Under the pieces are notes generated by a model. That model did no database searches. It was not told the origin of the DNA and worked only from the letters and a program-made list of their open reading frames with translations. A stretch of 32,000 nt of DNA from NCBI GenBank assembly GCA_016186425.1, contig JACPLR010000018.1, forward strand, positions 1 to 32,000, read 5' to 3'. Source of the stretch: Candidatus Pacearchaeota archaeon. GTDB taxonomy: Archaea > Nanobdellota > Nanobdellia > Pacearchaeales > GW2011-AR1. A program made the translations under genes and the position numbers. Below are positions 25,394 to 32,000 of the stretch, piece by piece. The first letter of the stretch is position 1. Each line of letters opens with the position of its first letter.

Positions 25394-25942
25394 TCATTTT
25401 CTCGCCTCATAAACATGCAGGGGAGGAATATTATTTAAAGCAAAATCCTTGGAAACATGCGGGAAAAAATCCTTGAGATACTTTTCAATTTTAGAAGATA
25501 CCTGATAAACAAAAAATCCACCATCTTCATTTAAAATATCTCTGCTTCGTTTAATTAATTCAGTTACATCATCTTCACTCATAAAAGAAAAAGGAACTCC
25601 TGAAATAATATAATCAACTTTGCTAAGATTATTCACTTTTAATATATCTTGTACATTTTCAGCGCTGTCATACACAACAATTAACCTTGGATCATTTATT
25701 TTATTTAAATTTTCAACAAATTCTTTATTTGTCTCAATAATAATTATTTTGGAATCCTGATTCATCTTCTCCAGAAGGTATTTGGTAAAAACACCTGTTC
25801 CAGGACCATATTCAACAATTATCTTCTTTTCACTAAAATCAATTTTATTGCATATTTTTTCAACAATATGTTTTGATGTTTCACTGACTGAAGCCACATT
25901 TTTATCCTTAATAAACTCCTTAAAAACATTCGGCTTTTTCAT
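25394..25942 (-). CDS. SAM-dependent methyltransferase (phospholipid N-methyltransferase / KsgA-like)
   Basis: IIVEYGPGTGVFTKYLLEKM motif I, DYIISGVPFSFM motif IV, NNIPPLHVYEARK C-terminus. Confidence 0.85.
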   Translation of the reverse strand: MKKPNVFKEFIKDKNVASVSETSKHIVEKICNKIDFSEKKIIVEYGPGTGVFTKYLLEKMNQDSKIIIIETNKEFVENLNKINDPRLIVVYDSAENVQDILKVNNLSKVDYIISGVPFSFMSEDDVTELIKRSRDILNEDGGFFVYQVSSKIEKYLKDFFPHVSKDFALNNIPPLHVYEARK

Positions 25943-26026
25943 TCTCAGTTTAAAATTAATAACTATTTATTATTTTCCAAAAAACAACAACAGGCCATAT
26001 AAAAAAGTTAAGACTATTTAATCAAT

Positions 26027-26373
26027 AAATATTAATATATCAAGCGAATAAATCATGTAAATTTTTCTCCTATTAAAAGGAAAATTTGATAAAGAAAATT
26101 ATTACATTTAAAGGAGATGTCATAAGAAGAACCTTGGTTCTTTTTATAAAGGAAAGTTTGATAAGTGGTTGCTGGATGCATAGAAACCCGCTGGAGGTTT
26201 TTATTTTCATAAAGAAAACCATTGGCATCTAAAAGGAAGGGTTGATAAGGGTAAACCATTGGCATCTAAAAGGAAGGGTTGATAAGGGTAAACCATTGGT
26301 TGCCCTTATTATTGCAGTATTTTCAAAATATTTCTGAAATCATACAATATCCTTGCCTTATTTTAATGTGAAA
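26027..26373 (+). repeat. Intergenic palindromic element, longest array-bearing form
   Basis: Shares 178 bp with 10894-11071, then extra 37-bp units AAAAGGAAGGGTTGATAAGGGTAAACCATTGGCATCT and terminal GGTTGCCCTTATT. Confidence 0.88.
26110..26147 (+). repeat. 38-bp hairpin unit, copy 4
   Basis: Exact match to 10977, 18630 and 21031 copies. Confidence 0.95.
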
Positions 26374-26511
26374 GTTGCTTAAATCTTATCAGTTAATCTA
26401 AAGAGATTATTATCCACTTTAAAGAGACTTCACTAAATTTAAAAGCAGGGGAAAGATAATAATTAATTTTTTCCCATTGGAAAAACTTAAATAAAAGAGA
26501 ATATTGATAAA

Positions 26512-27597
26512 ATGATAAAAAAGGGGGCGGGAATGGATCAGAAAAAAGAGATGCAGACAACTATAATTGAAATAAAGAATAATCAGCAGGCTACAAAAGA
26601 GGAATTTCTCAGTATATTAAGGCTTGTTGCTCCAGGAACAAATTTAAGAGCAGCACTTAACGGAATTGTTGAGGCAAAAAAGGGCGGCTTAATGATTGTT
26701 GAAAATGAAATTGTGCATCAAGTTCTGGATGGAGGATTTAAAGTTAACTGCAGGTTCACTCCTCAAAGGCTTATAGAGCTTGCAAAAATGGACGGGGCAA
26801 TAGTTCTATCAAATGATATGAAAAGAATAACTTATGCAAATGTAACTCTTGCTCCAGACAGCAGAATACCAACCAAAGAAACCGGAACTCGTCACAAAGC
26901 AGCTGAAAGAACTGCAAAAATGACAGGAACACTTGCAATAGCTGTTTCTGAAAGAAAAAACGAGATAAGCCTCTACTATAAGGACATCAAATACCATGTA
27001 AGAAGCACTGCAGAAATATTACGAAGAGCTACTGAAACACTTCAGATACTTGAAAAGCAAAGAGAATTATTTGATATTAATCTGACGAAGCTCAACCAAA
27101 TGGAGTTAAATAATGACCTAAGCTTAAGGCAGGCGTGTAAGGTAATACAAAGAGGGAAAGCAATGGAAAAAATTCTTGAATCCCAGGAAAAAACGCTGAT
27201 AGAGCTTGGAAACGAAGCAATACCATTGAAATTAAGAATTAAGGAACTAATGAAAGATGTTGAAAGAGAAATAGATTTTGTAATTAAAGAATACACAAAG
27301 CTTAATTTAAAAAAATCAGAAAATATTCTTGAAAGCCTGTCTTACGAAGAGCTTTTGGATACAGAAAATATAATGATTGCCCTGGCCCATAAAGAAGAGG
27401 CGGGTCTTGACTCGATAAAGGGCTGGAGATTGCTGTCAAAAACAAGTTTGGAAGAAAAAGATATAGCAAATCTAGTATCAAAATTCCAGAGTTTAAATAA
27501 TATAATTAACGCAGAGTTGCATGAACATAAACAAATCCTTGGTGATGAAAAAGCAGGAACATTTGCCAAAGAACTTCAGAGATTCAGGAATTTGTAA
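26512..27597 (+). CDS. disA: DisA-type diadenylate cyclase (c-di-AMP synthase) with linker and C-terminal HhH-like region
   Basis: LRLVAPGTNLRAALNGI, LAKMDGAIVLSNDMKRITYANV, SRIPTKETGTRHKAAERTAKMTG; C-terminal GWRLLSKTSLEEKDIANLVSKFQSLNNII...ELQRF as in DisA. Confidence 0.92.
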   Translation: MIKKGAGMDQKKEMQTTIIEIKNNQQATKEEFLSILRLVAPGTNLRAALNGIVEAKKGGLMIVENEIVHQVLDGGFKVNCRFTPQRLIELAKMDGAIVLSNDMKRITYANVTLAPDSRIPTKETGTRHKAAERTAKMTGTLAIAVSERKNEISLYYKDIKYHVRSTAEILRRATETLQILEKQRELFDINLTKLNQMELNNDLSLRQACKVIQRGKAMEKILESQEKTLIELGNEAIPLKLRIKELMKDVEREIDFVIKEYTKLNLKKSENILESLSYEELLDTENIMIALAHKEEAGLDSIKGWRLLSKTSLEEKDIANLVSKFQSLNNIINAELHEHKQILGDEKAGTFAKELQRFRNL

Positions 27598-27837
27598 TTG
27601 TGAACCTCCCCATGCTAAGAAGACCGGGCATCTAGAAGCTATCTAAACATAATATTTAATCTTATTACTTATTTGAAAACATACCATAAGAAATTTTTCA
27701 TGTGAAAAATTTAACCCTGATTTACATTCATCAACTTTAATTTATAGCTAAACTAGTCTCCATTATTTTATATTTTTACATGTTATGCTTTTTATCCCTA
27801 GGCAAGACCTTAAGGTATTTGAAAGAATAAAGCACTT

Positions 27838-28046
27838 AATCCAGCTTAAAAATTATCTAAAGATATTGCAGTAATTTAAAAATCATTTAAAGGAGGGGTT
27901 GATAAGGGTGAACCTTTAAATCATTTTTAAAAATCATTTAAAGGAGGGGTTGATAAGGGTGAACCTTTAAATCATTTATGATTTTTAAATCCATTAGGAT
28001 TTTGGTGCCCTTTATACTATATTCTTGCCTAACTTTTATGAGAAAG
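27838..28046 (+). repeat. Intergenic palindromic element, 51-bp unit form
   Basis: Two 51-bp units TTTAAAGGAGGGGTTGATAAGGGTGAACCTTTAAATCATTTTTAAAAATCA, terminal TATTCTTGCCTAACTTTTATGAGAAAG. Confidence 0.75.
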
Positions 28047-28199
28047 CTTCAGATATTTGGTCAATTGATAAGTTTCATTTATTAAACTTAGGGAATTTTC
28101 AAAACTAATTATATAAATCCTGCTCTTTGGTAAGATTTATATAATCTAAAATATATTTCTTTGTATATATAGCCTGTAAGCAGGAAAATCTATAAAAAA

Positions 28200-28823
28200 G
28201 TGGTAGATATGAACGAAAGCCAAGAAAACCGAGAAAAAATACCTAAGAAAAAAAATGTTTTTCTAATGTTCATTTTGTCATTAATAACCATTATCGTTTA
28301 TCCTCATGCTTGGTATATAAAAAGAGCCAATGAATTAAATAATCTAAGAACAGCAGCGAAATTCAATAAAGCCATACCAATAATTTCCCTAACATTATAT
28401 CTGGCCCTTATAACGCTTGTAATCGTTTTGGCAATATTTACTCCAATAACCTCTCAAGGAATATCTGCAATAGACTGGAGCGATATCCCAATTGAATTCA
28501 CAATAAATATCTCTTTAATTGTAATTATTTCAATAGCATTAGTTTTAATATGTTTGATTATGGCCTTTAAAACAAGAAAAATACTCAATGAAGTTCTTAT
28601 AAATAAAGGCGAGAAAGTTAAAGTTTCTGGATTTTTTACACTTATCTTTAATTTTTTATACCTTCAATACGAAATGAACCGGATTATAAATGATAAAGAA
28701 AATAATAAAAGAAAGGGCCCATGGGCGATTTTTATTTTAATAATCTTAATAATTATTGCTTCAATTGTAACAATTATTACATTGGTTCCAGACTTTCTAG
28801 ATAGATTATTTCCTTCTGGTTAA
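28200..28823 (+). CDS. DUF4234-like membrane protein (possible start at ATG 28209)
   Basis: SLITIIVYPHAWYIKRANELN motif, four TM segments; GGTAAGATTTATATAAT promoter-like upstream. Confidence 0.7.
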   Translation: MVDMNESQENREKIPKKKNVFLMFILSLITIIVYPHAWYIKRANELNNLRTAAKFNKAIPIISLTLYLALITLVIVLAIFTPITSQGISAIDWSDIPIEFTINISLIVIISIALVLICLIMAFKTRKILNEVLINKGEKVKVSGFFTLIFNFLYLQYEMNRIINDKENNKRKGPWAIFILIILIIIASIVTIITLVPDFLDRLFPSG

Positions 28824-28880
28824 TATTTAAATAGGAATATAAAATAATAAATAATCTAAAATTAAATTAAATAATCGATA

Positions 28881-29090
28881 AATCGGGCATAAATTTTCCT
28901 TTAAAAAGGAAAGTTTGATAAAGAAAACCTTGGTTCATCTAAAAGGAAAGTTTGATAAAGAAAACCTTGGTTCATCTAAAAGGAAAGTTTGATAAAGAAA
29001 ACCATTGGTTGTCTTTATTATTTATTATATATTTTCAAAAAGTTCTTAAATCTCCACAATATCTTTCCCTATCTTATATGGGTAAATTTC
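28881..29090 (+). repeat. Intergenic palindromic element, array-bearing form (3 units)
   Basis: Three AAAAGGAAAGTTTGATAAAGAAAACC units at 37-bp spacing (28902-29019), last ends with full hairpin ATTGGTTGTCTTTATT; right end CAATATCTTTCCCTATCTTATATGGGTAAA. Confidence 0.85.
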
Positions 29091-29188
29091 TGGTTTTATT
29101 TATTTTTCTAAAAATATTCATTATGATAGATAATAAAATATATTTTCCAGCAAAACAATCTTCTTAAACTCTTAAATCAACCAGTTTT

Positions 29189-30004
29189 ATGGAAAGGAGG
29201 GAATTTTTAATTTTTAGCGCTTTATCTTTAGGCATTCCTTTATTTTCCAATGCAGATGAATCTATTGAACCAAGTGAACTAACATTAAAACAAAAAATAA
29301 TTGTCAATCTTCCAACTTACTCTCTAAAATTATATGAAGATAATGAATTAAAAGAAGAATATCCGTGCAGAATAGGAAAACCAAGAACTCCTACACTTAT
29401 TGGAAAAGGCAAGATAATAGAAAAAAAACCGCAAGTAATTTTTAGGTATCTTTCAGGAGAAAGAAAAGGAAGAGTAATAAGATATAGCTATTTAGATCCT
29501 GAGAAAAGAACAATAAAAATGCCATATAGGGATATGAGGGGCCTAGGTTTTGAGATAAATGGAATAATGAATGGAGCTGTGATACATTCAACAACAGATT
29601 ACTGGACAATAGGAACTGCAAGGTCTCATGGCTGTATAGGCGTCAAAATCGATGACATGTTAAAGCTATACGAAGCAGTTCATGATGGCCCTCTTCCTGA
29701 ATTTGAAACTACTTATCAAACATTATTTTTTGACAAAGAAAAAGGAGATTTAACAATTTGGTGCGATATTTACAATAAAGGAACAAATAATGCAAAATCC
29801 CTGGTAGAAATATTAAATGAAAATTTAGCTAATGCAGAAATAAAAAATCATGAAAAAATCAGTGAAAAACTAAAAGAAATAGATAAACAGCTAAAGGCAG
29901 GCAATAGCGAGATACAAAAAATCATTGATCAAGGAAAAGATCCAAAAGATATCTTAAATAAACTGCATACAAGCTTTCCATTAGAAAAATTATTATCAGA
30001 GTAA
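29189..30004 (+). CDS. L,D-transpeptidase (YkuD) family protein with Tat-like signal
   Basis: GAVIHSTTDYWTIGTARSHGCIGVKIDDMLKLYE catalytic His/Cys motif; N-terminal MERREFLIFSALSLG. Confidence 0.9.
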   Translation: MERREFLIFSALSLGIPLFSNADESIEPSELTLKQKIIVNLPTYSLKLYEDNELKEEYPCRIGKPRTPTLIGKGKIIEKKPQVIFRYLSGERKGRVIRYSYLDPEKRTIKMPYRDMRGLGFEINGIMNGAVIHSTTDYWTIGTARSHGCIGVKIDDMLKLYEAVHDGPLPEFETTYQTLFFDKEKGDLTIWCDIYNKGTNNAKSLVEILNENLANAEIKNHEKISEKLKEIDKQLKAGNSEIQKIIDQGKDPKDILNKLHTSFPLEKLLSE

Positions 30005-30051
30005 ATAAATATTTATAAACTAAGAAAAAACCTGTTTCTATTAATCCTAAC

Positions 30052-31371
30052 ATGAAAATAAAAAGAGTAATCGGAAATTTATTGTTAAGTGGCTCTATAA
30101 TTTTTTCAAGTCCAGGGTATAGCCAGGAAAAAGAAAGCCACTCAAATATTATAAAGAAAGCTATAGAAACACAAGTAATAGAGGATATTGAAAATAATCC
30201 CTCTTTTGTAAAGAATAAAGCTTACAGCGTATTCGGGGGAAAATATTATCTCCCAAATATAGACTATCCCATATCTTCTGAAGACTTTCAACACTCCGCA
30301 CTCCAAAATTTAAACATGCCTCTGAAAAAAGAATCTGCAAAAAACAAGGGGGCTGATGAGACAGGCTGGGTTCCAATACCATTGTCAAAAGACCATATTT
30401 ACTTCAGGGCAGAATATCATGTTAAGGATTTTGATTTTAATCTTGAAGACTCAATAAAACAATCTCTTGAACACTATTCAGAATTAAAAGTAAGAAAAGT
30501 TTATACCGATGAAGAATTAAAAACCATTCTTGAAAGAAGCAAAGTGCATATTGTTTTATTTCCTATGGATCAATTTGAGCTTCGCTACCATCCTGGAAGC
30601 TCTCTGCTCATTCATGAAAACGGAGACCATCTTGGAGGAGGATTAAAAAGCCCAAGAGGAGATGTAAAATTAAAGCAGGAATACACAAGAGTCAAAAAAG
30701 AAGATTTAGAAAAATTAGTCGGAGTTTTTAATGGAACATACCACAATGAGGACACTATAAAAATTGTTGACGGGAAAAAAAGGCGGGCAGGATTAATTGT
30801 TGATGGAGAAATTATTGATAAGCCAATAGAAGATATAGCAACTATAGCTTTTTATCAAGACGGCTCGTTTAAAATAGATAATTTTAATTCCCTTCCAGAT
30901 AAGGAAAAAATTCAATTTTTAAGGCAGAATGAATATCTCCTGCTTCATAACGGAGAGATTGTTGAAAATGGGGCATATCCAAGAATATGGAACAGGTATA
31001 ATGATGAAATATTAAGAAGTTACATAGCAACAACAAAAGATGAAAAAAATTTTGCATATGTTTGGACAACATTTTGCCCGACAGCAATTTTCGCTCAAGC
31101 AATGCAGAAAATAGGGTTAAAAGAATTAATGATGATTGACATACATCCGGTAATTGCCGCAATTCTTGCTTCTCCAAGAAACACCCAAGAGGATAACCAA
31201 GTTACATTTAGCAGGGAAAGCTCATATAATTTCGTGCCAGACGAGGCAAAGGTGATTAACTGGGTTACAAGAACAATTGCAACAAAAATTAAAGGCCCAA
31301 TTCAATGGGATCATTATGCAGCAGTAGAAGGCGGAATTGCCCATGATTTTTTTTCAATATCTCAAAAATAA
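30052..31371 (+). CDS. Secreted NAGPA/DUF2233-like (phosphodiester glycosidase-like) protein
   Basis: Signal peptide MKIKRVIGNLLLSGSIIFSSPGYS; FNGTYH, GLIVDGEIID, ATIAFYQDGSFKI, LRQNEYLLLHNGEIV, AQAMQKIGLKELMMIDIHP. Confidence 0.55.
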   Translation: MKIKRVIGNLLLSGSIIFSSPGYSQEKESHSNIIKKAIETQVIEDIENNPSFVKNKAYSVFGGKYYLPNIDYPISSEDFQHSALQNLNMPLKKESAKNKGADETGWVPIPLSKDHIYFRAEYHVKDFDFNLEDSIKQSLEHYSELKVRKVYTDEELKTILERSKVHIVLFPMDQFELRYHPGSSLLIHENGDHLGGGLKSPRGDVKLKQEYTRVKKEDLEKLVGVFNGTYHNEDTIKIVDGKKRRAGLIVDGEIIDKPIEDIATIAFYQDGSFKIDNFNSLPDKEKIQFLRQNEYLLLHNGEIVENGAYPRIWNRYNDEILRSYIATTKDEKNFAYVWTTFCPTAIFAQAMQKIGLKELMMIDIHPVIAAILASPRNTQEDNQVTFSRESSYNFVPDEAKVINWVTRTIATKIKGPIQWDHYAAVEGGIAHDFFSISQK

Positions 31372-31397
31372 AACATTCTATTTTTCTTACCATTTTT

Positions 31398-31802
31398 TTA
31401 TGGTGCAGATGTTGCCGGTATAAGCTCATAATTTTCAAGAACATATTTTATTGTCTCGCCATGTATCCCGGGATATTTTTCATCAACATATTCATATAAT
31501 CTTGATTTCACTCCACTAGCATCATATCCCGAGCCAGGCATTAAATCAAGCATACCAAATATATCTCCGGCAATATAATCTCCTCCAACAAGTCTTGAAA
31601 AATCTTTAAAATTAACTGGCCTATTCATATCCCTTGCCATTTCATCAATAGAATTATATCTCTGATCATTAATCTGTTCTATTATCTTTTTATTAGCATG
31701 AATCTGACCCAGAGTAACACCTGTTAGGCCTGTTAAGAAACATATTCCTATAAACACTGTCGAAAGACTATTTTGTTTAATATTATCCATGCCATATTTC
31801 AT
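31398..31802 (-). CDS. Small membrane-anchored hypothetical protein (start moved to MKYGMDN)
   Basis: TM SLSTVFIGICFLTGLTGVTLG; upstream ORF extension overlaps the putative IS end. Confidence 0.6.
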   Translation of the reverse strand: MKYGMDNIKQNSLSTVFIGICFLTGLTGVTLGQIHANKKIIEQINDQRYNSIDEMARDMNRPVNFKDFSRLVGGDYIAGDIFGMLDLMPGSGYDASGVKSRLYEYVDEKYPGIHGETIKYVLENYELIPATSAP

Positions 31803-31859
31803 CTTTATGCGCTTTATAAATATTTGTTTACTATAAATAACATATAATCCCCTGAACAC

Positions 31860-32000
31860 TGTGCTCACACCAGACATATGTCCTACCCCTAAATTAACTT
31901 ACTAAAATCAAAATAAACTTGACTCGGACATTTATTTTCTAAACTTGTGTGAGGTCTAAAATGATTGTATCTCATACGAAACAATTCTGCATCTTTGTTG
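31860..32000 (-). mobile_element. 3' end of an insertion sequence, truncated by the window edge
   Basis: Transposase C-terminus followed by TGTGCTCACACCAGACATATGTCCTACCCC, a candidate terminal inverted repeat. Confidence 0.6.
31889..31999 (-). CDS. C-terminus of an IS481-like/rve DDE transposase (continues past the window)
   Basis: Manual translation ...NKDAELFRMRYNHFRPHTSLENKCPSQVYFDFSKLI*, typical integrase-core C-terminal YNHxRPHxSL motif. Confidence 0.85.
   Translation of the reverse strand, partial: NKDAELFRMRYNHFRPHTSLENKCPSQVYFDFSKLI

Noticed and set aside
25261-25476. 71-aa ORF overlapping the 489-aa gene end
   Set aside because: Out-of-frame overlap with both the 489-aa CDS and the methyltransferase; no coding evidence.
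26053-26265. 70-aa minus-strand ORF
   Set aside because: Lies wholly within the palindromic/array element; no independent coding signal.
28952-29167. 71-aa plus-strand ORF
   Set aside because: Starts inside the array and runs through AT-rich intergenic sequence.

Overview
AT-rich archaeal window, probably from a DPANN-type lineage. That placement is inferred from aIF2-gamma next to ribosomal protein S6e, intron-containing tRNAs and leaderless-looking genes; no 16S is present. Recognisable genes: MsrB, LMW protein phosphatase, a giant secreted beta-helix/TSP1-like surface protein with an Arg/Lys-rich tail, a long repetitive coiled-coil protein, aIF2-gamma, S6e, GDPD, HHE protein, PIN-like protein, Tic20/DUF4870-like protein, metzincin protease, CDP-alcohol phosphatidyltransferase, Fic protein, SAM methyltransferase, full-length DisA-type diadenylate cyclase, a DUF4234-like protein, a Tat-signal L,D-transpeptidase, a NAGPA/DUF2233-like secreted protein and a truncated IS transposase at the right edge. 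tRNAs: Glu(TTC) and Ile(TAT), both with introns, and Asp(GTC). The most unusual signal is a family of dispersed structured intergenic elements. They have terminal inverted repeats, a side hairpin and an inner hairpin, and in several copies the side arm has expanded into arrays of about 36-51 bp units. The unit hairpin shows covariation, and one 38-bp unit occurs identically at four sites, including inside the tRNA-Glu intron. A second unusual signal is a short direct repeat of the tRNA-Asp 3' end (GTCAGGGCG) that punctuates single-gene cassettes (Fic; unknown 229-aa gene), suggesting tandem integration at tRNA-Asp.
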